Shown here in pieces: positions 15,590 to 23,936 of a stretch of DNA of 64,000 bases. The notes beneath the pieces are model-generated. The model was not told the origin of the DNA and made no database searches. It saw only the letters and a list, made by a program, of their open reading frames with translations. The stretch's first letter is position 1, and each line of letters opens with the position of its first letter. The position numbers and the translations under genes are program-made. Source of the stretch: WTXA01 sp964415195 (GTDB lineage Bacteria; Bacillota; TC1); the NCBI GenBank assembly GCA_964415195.1, contig CAYPYD010000002.1, positions 186,001 through 250,000 of the forward strand, in the 5' to 3' direction.

Positions 15590-16579
15590 ATGATGAAAAA
15601 AGGATTAATTCTTTTATTTGCAGTGTTTGCAGCAATCCTATTAGTGGGTTGTGGAAAAACTGCGGAAAAAGAAAAGGATGCTATTAAAGTAGGTTTATTA
15701 CTTACAGGACCAACAACAGATGGTGGTTGGAATGAATCAGCGTACAATGGCTTAAAACAAATCGAAGAGAAATTGGGTGCTGAAATAAGCTTTGCAGAAA
15801 GCGTACAAGCAACAGACTATGAAAAAACCATGAGAGACTATGCTAAAGCTGGCAATGATGTTATCATTGGACATGGTTTTCAATTTGCAACAGCAGGAAA
15901 AGCAATTGCTGAAGAGTATCCAGATATTATCTTCATCATTACTAGTGCTACAGTTACTAATGACAAGAATTTAGGATCAATCAACAATGCCTATACAGAA
16001 ACTGGATTTCTACAAGGTGCTTTTGCAGCTTTAATGAGTAAGTCAAATGTTGTAGCAGGTATTGGTGGAATGGAAATTCCTCCAATTGTTAATGATTTGA
16101 AAGGTTTCGTAGCCGGAGCTAAGTACATTAATCCTACTATTAAAGCACTAACAGCTGTAACAGGAAGCTTTGATGATGCAGGTAAAGCACAAGAGCAAGC
16201 AAAAGCTTTCATTGCACAAGGTGCAGATGTCTTAATGGCTGACGCTAACCAAGCAGGTAGAGGCGTATACGTAGCTGCTGAAGAAAAAGGCTTATGGGCT
16301 ATATCTTCAATCTCAGCTGAGTATGATGAATATAATAAGGGTTTGATTGCATGTGGTACTGCAGATATGGCAAAAGCTATATTCCTTACAGTTAAAGAAG
16401 TGCAAGACGGAACTTATAAAGCAGCATACAAAGAAAATGGTATTAAAGAAGGTATATGTGATTTAACATTTAGCCCAACTTTAAAATCAAAAATCCCAGC
16501 TGATGTTATCGAAAAAATAGACCAAATAAAAAAAGATATTGTAGATAAAAAAATCGATGTCAGCAAGCTGATAGGTTAA
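15590..16579 (+). CDS. BMP-family substrate-binding lipoprotein 1 (nucleoside-type)
   Basis: 329 residues of the BMP/PnrA/Med family, solute-binding lipoproteins of purine-nucleoside ABC transporters. The signal peptide ends in LLVGC, so Cys21 should be lipidated and the protein anchored outside the membrane. The family start region TTDGGWNESAYNG and the IGHGFQF segment are present. ATG 15590 is chosen because GGAGGAG lies six to seven bases before it. First of four tandem paralogs, it is the most divergent near its C-terminus (ENGIKEGICDLTF). No transporter ATPase or permease is nearby. Confidence 0.9.
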   Translation: MMKKGLILLFAVFAAILLVGCGKTAEKEKDAIKVGLLLTGPTTDGGWNESAYNGLKQIEEKLGAEISFAESVQATDYEKTMRDYAKAGNDVIIGHGFQFATAGKAIAEEYPDIIFIITSATVTNDKNLGSINNAYTETGFLQGAFAALMSKSNVVAGIGGMEIPPIVNDLKGFVAGAKYINPTIKALTAVTGSFDDAGKAQEQAKAFIAQGADVLMADANQAGRGVYVAAEEKGLWAISSISAEYDEYNKGLIACGTADMAKAIFLTVKEVQDGTYKAAYKENGIKEGICDLTFSPTLKSKIPADVIEKIDQIKKDIVDKKIDVSKLIG

Positions 16580-16606
16580 AATATTTAATACAAATGACTT
16601 TAATAT

Positions 16607-16636
16607 ACCTGTAAGTTGACATGGCAACTTACAGGT
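16607..16636 (+). repeat. Perfect 12-bp hairpin between BMP genes 1 and 2, no T-run
   Basis: ACCTGTAAGTTG (16607-16618) and its exact complement (16625-16636) enclose a 6-base loop. No U-tract follows, so it is more likely a 3'-end stabiliser or processing site than a terminator. Confidence 0.55.
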
Positions 16637-16699
16637 AACTATAAAAAATTAGTTAGTGAAAAAAACCACTTTAAAAAATATAAATATGGAGGAAAAATT

Positions 16700-17686
16700 A
16701 TGATGAAAAAAGGATTAATACTTGTACTAGCTTTATTTGCAGCAATCGCTTTAGTTGGATGTGGCAAAGCTGCAGAAGAAAAAGAAGCTTTAAAAGTTGC
16801 GATTGCCTTAACTGGTGCTAAAACTGATGGCGGATGGAATCAAAGTGCCTATAATGGATTATTGCAGATTGAAGAAAAACTAGGTGCTGATATTAGCTTT
16901 AATGAGAATACTCAAGCAGCTGATTATGAAAAAATCTTAAGAGAATATGCAAAATCTGGTAATGATGTAGTTATTGGACACGGCTTCCAGTTTTCAGACG
17001 GAGCCAAAAAAGTTGCAGAAGAGTTTCCAGATGTTACATTCATTGTTACAAGTACAAATGTAACAAATAATAAAAATCTAGGATCACTCAACAACAACTA
17101 CCTTCAAGCAGGTTTTCTAAAAGGTGCCTTAGCAGCATTAATGACTAAAACTAATATAGTTGGAGGAATCGGTGGAGCTGATATTCCACCAATTCAAAAC
17201 GATATGAAAGGCTTTGTTGCAGGAGCAAAATACGTCAATCCTAACATCAAAGTAGTAACAGCTATAACTGGTGATGGAACTGATGCTAATAAAGCTAAAG
17301 AACAAGCTTTAACATTTGTTGGACAAGGTGCTGACATTCTAATGGCTAATGCTAACGCAGCCAGCAGAGGAGTTCATCTAGCAGCTCAAGAAAAAGGTAT
17401 TTATTCACTAGCATCAATTGCTGCAGAATATGATACTTTTAATAAAGGCTTAATTGCTTGTTCAATAGCAGATATGGCAACAGCTATATTCAAAGCTGTT
17501 GAGAGCATTGACGCAGGAACTTATAAAGCACAATTCCAATTGATGGGAATTAAAGAAGGAATCGTAGATTTAACTTACAGCCCAACTTTAAAATCAAAAA
17601 TACCTGCAGATGTACTAAGTAAAGTTGCAGATTTAAGAGAAAAGTTATTGTCTGGAGAAATTGACGTAGCTAAATTAGCTCAATAA
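16700..17686 (+). CDS. BMP-family substrate-binding lipoprotein 2
   Basis: 328 residues from ATG 16700, placed behind GGAGG. An in-frame ATG at 16616 lies inside the upstream hairpin and is not credible. The signal peptide ends in ALVGC (Cys21). The ligand-binding core has TDGGWNQSAYNG, YAKSGNDVVIGHGFQF and VTSTNVTNNKN. It shares long identical blocks with copies 3 and 4. Expected role: capture of purine nucleosides or related solutes for an ABC transporter encoded elsewhere. Confidence 0.9.
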   Translation: MMKKGLILVLALFAAIALVGCGKAAEEKEALKVAIALTGAKTDGGWNQSAYNGLLQIEEKLGADISFNENTQAADYEKILREYAKSGNDVVIGHGFQFSDGAKKVAEEFPDVTFIVTSTNVTNNKNLGSLNNNYLQAGFLKGALAALMTKTNIVGGIGGADIPPIQNDMKGFVAGAKYVNPNIKVVTAITGDGTDANKAKEQALTFVGQGADILMANANAASRGVHLAAQEKGIYSLASIAAEYDTFNKGLIACSIADMATAIFKAVESIDAGTYKAQFQLMGIKEGIVDLTYSPTLKSKIPADVLSKVADLREKLLSGEIDVAKLAQ

Positions 17687-17947
17687 TTTCAAATAATATT
17701 AATATTAATTATTAATTTTAAAAAGAATAGCTAATCCTTTGGAGCTGCTATTGCAGCTCCAAGGATAAACTTAAATCATTAATTTAAAAATACTAAATTT
17801 TATAAAAAAGTCACGATAGCATATATTGGTAACAATTAGCTTATAACTTTGGATATTCACTCACTTGTTAAAAGGTTAAACAAGGAGTTTATATAAAAAT
17901 TGTTTTAATTATACTAAAACAAAATCAAAAATTTAGGAGGAAAATTT
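17687..17947. other. Intergenic region between BMP genes 2 and 3
   Basis: The region has no gene. It has a long hairpin (17734-17766: ATCCTT and GGAGCTGC arms with a 4-base loop, no T-run) and a copy of a 22-base element (17864-17885) that recurs before BMP gene 4. The ribosome binding site TTAGGAGG directly precedes BMP gene 3. Confidence 0.6.
17864..17885 (+). repeat. 22-base leader repeat, copy 1
   Basis: CTTGTTAAAAGGTTAAACAA followed by GG. It matches 18968-18989 at 21 of 22 positions. CTTGTT and AACAAG arms can form a small hairpin. It lies 60-85 bases before the BMP gene 3 start. Confidence 0.6.
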
Positions 17948-18940
17948 ATGATGAAAAAAGGATTATTATTAGTTCTAGCAATCTTAGCAGCAATCGCTTT
18001 AGTTGGATGTGGCAAAACTGCTGAAAAAGAAAAAGACGTTCTAAAAGTAGCTATGGCATTACCTGGTTCAAAAACTGATGGCGGTTGGAGCCAAACAGCA
18101 TATGCAGGTCTAGTGCAAATTGAAGAAAAATTAGGTGCAGAAGTTTCACTTAGTGAAAACACACAACCTGCTGACTATGAAAAAGTTTTAAGAAACTATG
18201 CTAAAGCCGGTAATGATGTTGTAATCGGACATGGCTTTGAATTTGGAGATCCTGCTTTAGCAGTAGCTAAAGAATTTCCAGATGTAATGTTCATTGTTAC
18301 TAGTACAGATGTTACAAACAACAAAAATGTAGGTTCACTAAACAATAACTACCTACAAGCTGGTTTCCTACAAGGTGCTTTTGCAGCATTAATGTCAAAG
18401 TCTGGCACAGTTGCTAACATTGGTGGATTAAACATTCCTCCAATCGTAAACAATGCTAAAGGTTTTGAAGCAGGAGCTAAATACATCAACCCAAATATCA
18501 AAGTACTATCTACTATAACTGGTAGTGGTGATGATGTTAACAAAGCTAAAGAGCAAGCATTAACTTTCATCGCTCAAGGTGCTGATGTTGTTATGGCTAA
18601 TGCTAATGCAGCAGGTAGAGGTGTTTATGTAGCAGCTACAGAAAAAGGCGTATGGTCTGTTGCTTCAATCGCAGCTGAATATGATGCTTATGATAAAACA
18701 TTAATTGCTTGTTCAAAAGCTGATATGTCAACTGCAATATTCGTAGCTGTAAACCAAATCGCTGAAGGCACATATAAAGCTGGATTTGAACTAATGGGAG
18801 TTAAACAAGGAATTGTTGGATTCAACTTTAGCCCAAAACTAGACTCCAATGTTCCAGCTGATGTTAAAACAAAAATGGCTGATCTAGAAAAGAAATTAGG
18901 TAATAATGAAATAGATGTAACCAAATTAATTTCAAAATAA
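17948..18940 (+). CDS. BMP-family substrate-binding lipoprotein 3
   Basis: 330 residues. The signal peptide ends in ALVGC (Cys21). Core motifs are TDGGWSQTAYAG and GNDVVIGHGFEF. Asn of the usual GGWN is Ser here, and the NG after AY is AG, the only copy with both changes in this family-defining stretch. The ATG follows TTAGGAGG by 7-8 bases. Expected role as for the other copies, possibly with shifted ligand preference. Confidence 0.9.
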   Translation: MMKKGLLLVLAILAAIALVGCGKTAEKEKDVLKVAMALPGSKTDGGWSQTAYAGLVQIEEKLGAEVSLSENTQPADYEKVLRNYAKAGNDVVIGHGFEFGDPALAVAKEFPDVMFIVTSTDVTNNKNVGSLNNNYLQAGFLQGAFAALMSKSGTVANIGGLNIPPIVNNAKGFEAGAKYINPNIKVLSTITGSGDDVNKAKEQALTFIAQGADVVMANANAAGRGVYVAATEKGVWSVASIAAEYDAYDKTLIACSKADMSTAIFVAVNQIAEGTYKAGFELMGVKQGIVGFNFSPKLDSNVPADVKTKMADLEKKLGNNEIDVTKLISK

Positions 18941-18967
18941 AACTATAAATATTTTATATATTTGCAT

Positions 18968-18989
18968 CTTGTTAAAAGGTTAAGCAAGG
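18968..18989 (+). repeat. 22-base leader repeat, copy 2
   Basis: It is the same element as 17864-17885 with one base change (AAGCAAGG for AAACAAGG). It is followed at 19003-19020 by a perfect GCCTGTA/TACAGGC hairpin with loop GGGA and no T-run. Confidence 0.6.
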
Positions 18990-19002
18990 TGCCCATATAG
19001 AT

Positions 19003-19020
19003 GCCTGTAGGGATACAGGC
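19003..19020 (+). repeat. Perfect 7-bp hairpin before BMP gene 4, no T-run
   Basis: GCCTGTA and TACAGGC arms around a GGGA tetraloop. It resembles the other junction hairpins of this array in lacking a U-tract. Confidence 0.5.
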
Positions 19021-19072
19021 AAGGCATTAATTAAACCGAACAAAATTCAAAAGTTTTAGGAGGAAAGATTAG

Positions 19073-20059
19073 ATGAAAAAAGGATTATTATTAGTTCTAG
19101 CAATTTTAGTAGCAATCACACTTGTTGGTTGTGGAAAAACTGCTGAAAAAAAAGAAGAGTTAAAAGTTGCTTTAGCTTTGACTGGTTCAAAAACAGATGG
19201 TGGTTGGAACCAAACAGCATACAATGGTTTAGTACAAATTGAAGAAAAATTAGGCGCTAAAGTTTCATTCAGTGAGAATGTTACAGCAAGTGACTATGAG
19301 AAAGTTCTAAGAACTTATGCAAAAGATGGCAATAAAGTTGTTATTGGTCATGGTTATGAGTTTTCAGACGCTGCTTTAGCAGTCGGTAAAGAATTTCCAG
19401 ACACTTTCTTTATTGTTACCAGTTCAGATGTAACAAATAATAAAAATGTTGGATCTATTAACAACAATTACCTGCAAGCAGGTTTCATGCAAGGTGTATT
19501 CGCTGCTATGATGTCTAAAAGTAATGTTGTAGCTGGTGTTGGTGGCGGTCAAATTCCACCAATCGTAAATGACTTGGCTGGATTTGTTGCTGGTGCAAAA
19601 TACATTAATCCTAATATTAAAGCTCTAACAGCAATTACTGGAAGCTTTGATGATGTTAATAAAGCAAAAGAGCAATCATTAACTTTCGTCAACCAAGGTG
19701 CTGATGTTCTAATGGCTGATGCTGATGCAGGTGGAAGAGGAATTTATGTAGCTGCTGAAGAAAAAGGTATATTCGCAATTGGTTCAATTGCTGCTGAGTA
19801 TGATAAATATCCAAAAAGCTTAATTTCATGTGCTACAGCTGATATGGCTACAGCAATTTTCAAAGATGTTGAAAAAATAGCTAATGGAACATACAAAGCT
19901 GAATTCACTTTGATGGGTGTTAAAGAAGGCATTGTTGACTTTACTTATAGCCCAACATTAGAATCAAAAATTCCACAAAATGTTAAAGACAAAATTGCTG
20001 AAGTAAAAGCAAAATTATCTTCTGGTGAAATTGATGTCACTAAACTAGTGGAAAAATAG
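19073..20059 (+). CDS. BMP-family substrate-binding lipoprotein 4
   Basis: 328 residues. The signal peptide ends in TLVGC (Cys20). It has TDGGWNQTAYNG and GNKVVIGHGYEF. The latter carries Tyr where the other copies have Phe. The ATG follows TTTAGGAGGAAAG. Copies 3 and 4 share nearly identical signal peptides and also the 22-base leader repeat, so they are probably the most recent duplication. Last of the array before ygeY. Confidence 0.9.
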   Translation: MKKGLLLVLAILVAITLVGCGKTAEKKEELKVALALTGSKTDGGWNQTAYNGLVQIEEKLGAKVSFSENVTASDYEKVLRTYAKDGNKVVIGHGYEFSDAALAVGKEFPDTFFIVTSSDVTNNKNVGSINNNYLQAGFMQGVFAAMMSKSNVVAGVGGGQIPPIVNDLAGFVAGAKYINPNIKALTAITGSFDDVNKAKEQSLTFVNQGADVLMADADAGGRGIYVAAEEKGIFAIGSIAAEYDKYPKSLISCATADMATAIFKDVEKIANGTYKAEFTLMGVKEGIVDFTYSPTLESKIPQNVKDKIAEVKAKLSSGEIDVTKLVEK

Positions 20060-20114
20060 AAATGAAATTATTCGGTTTAAAAAAAATTAATGCCAATAAC
20101 TAATAAAAATAAGA

Positions 20115-20143
20115 TATAATGGGTGCGGGTGTAAATCCGCACC
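20115..20143 (+). promoter_or_regulatory. TATAAT box and GC-rich hairpin before ygeY
   Basis: TATAAT at 20115-20120 has no good -35 at 17 bases. Directly after it GGTGCGG (20122-20128) and CCGCACC (20137-20143) form a hairpin with an 8-base loop and no T-run. Either a weak promoter with a 5'-end stabilising hairpin or another junction hairpin of the polycistronic transcript. Confidence 0.35.
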
Positions 20144-20164
20144 ACATTAAAGAAGAGGGATGAT

Positions 20165-21376
20165 ATGGGAAATTACGATCAATCAATTATGGATATGGAC
20201 AAGTATTTAGCAAGTAAAAAGGATGAGATGGTATCTTTCCTACAAGATTTCATCAGAATTAAAAGTGTAACTTATGAAGAAAAAGAAGCTGTAGAATACT
20301 TAGCCGGTAAAATGAAAGAATATGGATACGATGAAGTAAGAATCGACAAAGTAGGAAACGTTTTGGGCAGAATAGGACATGGTCCTATAACTGTTATGTA
20401 TGATGCTCATATTGACACAGTTGAATTGGGAGATGTTGCTAAATGGGAACACCACCCACTATCAGGAGACCTTGCAGATGGATACATTTGGGGTAGAGGA
20501 ACAGTCGATGACAAAGGACCTTTAGCCGCAATAGTTTGGGCTGGTAAATTATTAAAAGACTTGAACCTTCAAGATAAAATAACTATGTGGGTTTCTGGAT
20601 CTCTTTCAGAAGAAGATGTAGAAGGCTCATGCGTAGATGAAATGATGAAAGTTAATCCAGACATTAAACCGGATTACTTGGTAGTTGCTGAAGCAAGTGA
20701 AATGCAAGTAATGAAAGGTAACAAAGGAAGAGCTATGATTAAAATAACTGTTCCTGGAGTTGCTGCTCATGCAAGCGTTGGACACACAGGCGACAATGCT
20801 TTAATTAAAGCATTACCAATAATCGCAGGTATTGATAAATTAACAGATCTAGGTGATGATCCTTTCTTAGGCAAAGGCACAATTGAAGTAACAAACGTAG
20901 TTTGTAATACACCTTCAAATAACACAATTCCTGGAGAAGTAACAATTTTCTGCGACAGAAGAATTTCTTGTGGAGAATCCAAAGAAGATCTTCTTGCTGA
21001 AATCCAACCTTTCTTGGAATTAGCACCTGGAAGCACTGCTTCAATAGACATGGAACATTTCAATACATGGAATGGCTATGCAGTTGCTGCTGAAGACTTT
21101 TTCCCATCATGGTTGATGGAAGAAGATTCAAAAGTAATTACTGCAGGTGTTGAAGCTTTTGAACTATGTTTCAAACAAAAATGTAACGTTGGAGTTTGGC
21201 CTTTTAGCACTAATGCAACAACATTATGTGGTAAACACGGTATCCCAACAATAGGATTTGGTCCTTCAATCGAAGAACTTTGTCACTCAGACAAAGAAAA
21301 AATCAGTGTGGAAGAATATGTTGATGCTGCTAAGTTTTATGCTTTGCTAGCGTTAACCATTTCAAATAAACAATAA
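20165..21376 (+). CDS. ygeY: YgeY-like M20 family metallohydrolase
   Basis: 403 residues of the M20 peptidase/deacylase family. Metal-site motifs are visible: YDAHIDTVELG (first His-Asp), GRGTVDDKGPLAA (bridging Asp), LSEEDVEG (Glu-Glu). The dimerisation lid region contains HASVGHTGDN. In E. coli and many anaerobes ygeY lies with ygeW, ygeX, hyuA and a carbamate kinase gene in a cluster linked to purine breakdown. Here it directly precedes ygeW by 22 bases, which supports the assignment. The exact hydrolysed bond is not established from sequence. Confidence 0.88.
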   Translation: MGNYDQSIMDMDKYLASKKDEMVSFLQDFIRIKSVTYEEKEAVEYLAGKMKEYGYDEVRIDKVGNVLGRIGHGPITVMYDAHIDTVELGDVAKWEHHPLSGDLADGYIWGRGTVDDKGPLAAIVWAGKLLKDLNLQDKITMWVSGSLSEEDVEGSCVDEMMKVNPDIKPDYLVVAEASEMQVMKGNKGRAMIKITVPGVAAHASVGHTGDNALIKALPIIAGIDKLTDLGDDPFLGKGTIEVTNVVCNTPSNNTIPGEVTIFCDRRISCGESKEDLLAEIQPFLELAPGSTASIDMEHFNTWNGYAVAAEDFFPSWLMEEDSKVITAGVEAFELCFKQKCNVGVWPFSTNATTLCGKHGIPTIGFGPSIEELCHSDKEKISVEEYVDAAKFYALLALTISNKQ

Positions 21377-21398
21377 TTATACTCAGGAGGTAAAAAAA

Positions 21399-22400
21399 AT
21401 GAAATCACAACTAAGAGGAAAACATCTGCTATCAACAGCAGACTGGTCAAACGAGGAAATCGAAACACTACTATTGACTGCAGAAAGATTGAAACTAGAC
21501 AATACTCTAGGACATTACCACGATCATATCTGTAGAGCTCAATCACTATTCATGCTTTTCTTTGAAGAGTCAACTCGTACAAGAAACGCTTTCGAATGTG
21601 GTATTACTCAATTAGGCGGACACGGTAACTACCTAACTCCTAAATCAACACAAGTTGATCACGGTGAAACTCCAAAAGACACAATCGACGTATTAGGCAG
21701 AATGGGTCACGGTATTGGTATCAGAAATACACTAGTAGACGGTAACAAGTGGATGCAAGCAGTAGCTAAGCACAGCAACATCCCAGTTTACAACATGCAA
21801 TGTGATATCTGGCACCCAACACAAGCTCTTGCTGACTTAATGACAATAAGAGAAAAATTCGGAAGAGACCTAAGAGGCAAAAAATTCGTTATCTCTTGGA
21901 CTTCAGCTGGAAACTACATGAGACCTTTATCAATGGCTAACAACCTAGTTGAATTAATGACTAGAACTGGTATGGACGTTACTTTGGCTCACCCAGAGAA
22001 ATTCGACCTACTACCTGTTGCTTTAGAAGCTGCTAGAAAAAATGCAGAAGCTAGCGGATCAAAATTCGAAATCGTTCACGACATGGACGAAGCTTGTAAA
22101 GATGCTGATGTTATCTACGCTAAAGGTTGGGGACCAATCATGACTGTTGGCGACGACGAAGTAGCTGGCGTTAAAATGATCGAAGAAAATCCAGGCTGGG
22201 TTGTAGACAGCAGAAGAATGGCTCTTGGTAAACCAGGCGCTATCTACATGCACTGCATGCCTGCAGACAGAGACATCGAAGTAACAAGTGAAGTTATGGA
22301 CGGACCACAATCTGCAATCTATGACGAAGCTGAAAACAGAATGCACACTATTAAAGCTCTAATGGCTTTAACAATGGGTAACGTAAACGGCAAAAACTAA
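21399..22400 (+). CDS. ygeW: YgeW-type knotted carbamoyltransferase
   Basis: 333 residues of the aspartate/ornithine carbamoyltransferase superfamily. Carbamoyl-phosphate binding marks are ESTRTRNAFE, HPTQALADL and HCMPADR. In this cluster it probably runs toward carbamoyl phosphate, which the downstream carbamate kinase would use to make ATP; the acceptor or donor is unproven. The start follows CAGGAGG by 8 bases. Codon use is unusual: it favours C-ending codons for Asn, Asp, His, Phe and Ile more than the flanking genes, as expected for very high expression or different ancestry. Confidence 0.9.
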   Translation: MKSQLRGKHLLSTADWSNEEIETLLLTAERLKLDNTLGHYHDHICRAQSLFMLFFEESTRTRNAFECGITQLGGHGNYLTPKSTQVDHGETPKDTIDVLGRMGHGIGIRNTLVDGNKWMQAVAKHSNIPVYNMQCDIWHPTQALADLMTIREKFGRDLRGKKFVISWTSAGNYMRPLSMANNLVELMTRTGMDVTLAHPEKFDLLPVALEAARKNAEASGSKFEIVHDMDEACKDADVIYAKGWGPIMTVGDDEVAGVKMIEENPGWVVDSRRMALGKPGAIYMHCMPADRDIEVTSEVMDGPQSAIYDEAENRMHTIKALMALTMGNVNGKN

Positions 22401-22416
22401 TTAGTAGGAGATAAAC

Positions 22417-23817
22417 ATGAATACCCTAATTAAGAATACCTGTATAGTTACGATGAACGAAGATAGGGACGTTTTCTATGAATACGCAATTTATATAGAA
22501 AATGAAAGAATCTCGGAAATCGGACCTACAAAAGAAATGGAAGACAAGTATACTACGAATTGCAGGGTAATTGATGGAACTGATAAAATCGTTTTTCCCG
22601 GTTTAATAAATACACATAATCATCTTTTCCAAGTCCTTTTAAAGGGCTTGGGAGATGATATGGTATTGAAGGACTGGCTAGAGTTTATGACTTTCCCTAG
22701 CACACCATTTTTAACTGAGGAAAACTGCTATTTTGCCGCCTTAAACGGCTTAATGGAAGGTATCCACAGCGGAGTGACAACTACATTCGACTACATGTAT
22801 CCACATGCAAAAGGATACAACAAAACTGACGAAGGAATAATCGAAGCCATGAAAAAACTTGGCGTTAGAGGTTTTCTAGGCAGAGGATGGGTTGATACTG
22901 GCGTAGAAGCTGGCGTTTATCCTGCTATGATTGAAAATCTAGATGATGTAGAAAAAGCTGTAAGAGATCTTTACAGTAAGTACCATAACATCGAAAACGG
23001 CAGAATCAAAATAGCCTTGGCACCTGCAGCAGTATGGTCAAATTCAGGTGATAGCCTGAAACTGTTAAAGAAACTAAGTGATGAACTAGATTTGATTTAT
23101 TCACTACATGTATCTGAAACACCATTTGACAGGGAATCAGTCAAAAATCTACACGGGAAAGATGAGATCGATTTACTAATAGAACTTGGTCTATTAAATG
23201 AAAAGTTAATCATGGTTCACTGTGTATACCTAACTGATTATGATATCAGTAAGATAAAGGAATATGGAGCTACAGTTTCACACAATCCTGCAAGTAACAT
23301 GTATTTGTCTTCAGGAGTAGCACCAATACCTAGGTTAAACAGAGAAGGCATAAGCGTCGGACTAGGACTTGACGGAGCTGCAAGCAACAACAGCAATGAT
23401 ATGATTGAATTGTTGAAAATGACTGCATTGCTACAAAAGGTTCACCATAGAAACCCGACAATTATGACAGCAGACAAGGTTTTAGAAATGGCAACTATCG
23501 AAGGTGCAAAAGCTTTGATGCTCGACAAGGAAATTGGATCTTTAGAAATCGGCAAGAAAGCAGATTTATTCATATTCAATCCGAAGAGAGATTTAAAAGC
23601 TATCCCAATGCATAATCCAGTATCAACACTAGTTTATAGCAGTGGCAACAAGAATGTTGAAACAGTTATAGTAGATGGAGATATAATAATGGAAGATGGT
23701 GTCGTAACTAAAATTGACGAAAGATTTGTAGCAGATAATTGCCAAAGATTAGCTGACGAACTTTCCGTTAAAGCTGGAACTGATAAACTTAAAAAAAGAC
23801 CTTGGAAAAGAATATAA
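22417..23817 (+). CDS. Amidohydrolase of the SsnA/AtzA/8-oxoguanine-deaminase type
   Basis: 466 residues. Unlike the 4892-6199 paralog, all metal and catalytic residues are present: NTHNHLFQ (HxH), LHVSET (His and Glu), MVHCVYL (strand-6 His), SHNPASNMYL and GLGLDGAASNN (Asp). It probably deaminates or dechlorinates-type a heterocyclic amine such as guanine, hydroxyguanine or a ring-opened product; substrate is not resolved. It follows ygeW by 16 bases with GTAGGAG before the ATG, and a strong terminator ends the unit. It may be the working SsnA of this organism. Confidence 0.82.
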   Translation: MNTLIKNTCIVTMNEDRDVFYEYAIYIENERISEIGPTKEMEDKYTTNCRVIDGTDKIVFPGLINTHNHLFQVLLKGLGDDMVLKDWLEFMTFPSTPFLTEENCYFAALNGLMEGIHSGVTTTFDYMYPHAKGYNKTDEGIIEAMKKLGVRGFLGRGWVDTGVEAGVYPAMIENLDDVEKAVRDLYSKYHNIENGRIKIALAPAAVWSNSGDSLKLLKKLSDELDLIYSLHVSETPFDRESVKNLHGKDEIDLLIELGLLNEKLIMVHCVYLTDYDISKIKEYGATVSHNPASNMYLSSGVAPIPRLNREGISVGLGLDGAASNNSNDMIELLKMTALLQKVHHRNPTIMTADKVLEMATIEGAKALMLDKEIGSLEIGKKADLFIFNPKRDLKAIPMHNPVSTLVYSSGNKNVETVIVDGDIIMEDGVVTKIDERFVADNCQRLADELSVKAGTDKLKKRPWKRI

Positions 23818-23833
23818 AATTCTAAATCTTTTT

Positions 23834-23869
23834 AGAAAGAAGTACAATAGTGCTTCTTTCTTTTTTTTT
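23834..23869 (+). terminator. Intrinsic terminator after the second amidohydrolase gene
   Basis: A 12-bp stem (AGAAAGAAGTAC with GTGCTTCTTTCT, one G:U pair), loop AATA, then a long T-run. Confidence 0.92.
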
Positions 23870-23871
23870 GT

Positions 23872-23900
23872 GTTAATAATTTGATGAATTATGATATAAT
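23872..23900 (+). promoter_or_regulatory. Probable extended -10 promoter for the ThrC-like gene
   Basis: TATAAT at 23895-23900 preceded by TGA (extended -10), with a weak GTTAAT -35 at 17 bases. It lies between the terminator and the gene, so the ThrC-like/hyuA unit starts here. Confidence 0.55.
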
Positions 23901-23936
23901 TATTAAGTCATATTATTATTCAAAGGAGTGAACTAA

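Noticed and set aside
15590..20059. The array of similar genes as a mobile or insertion-derived repeat
   Set aside because: The similarity is at protein level between diverged coding genes; there are no terminal repeats, transposase or target duplications.
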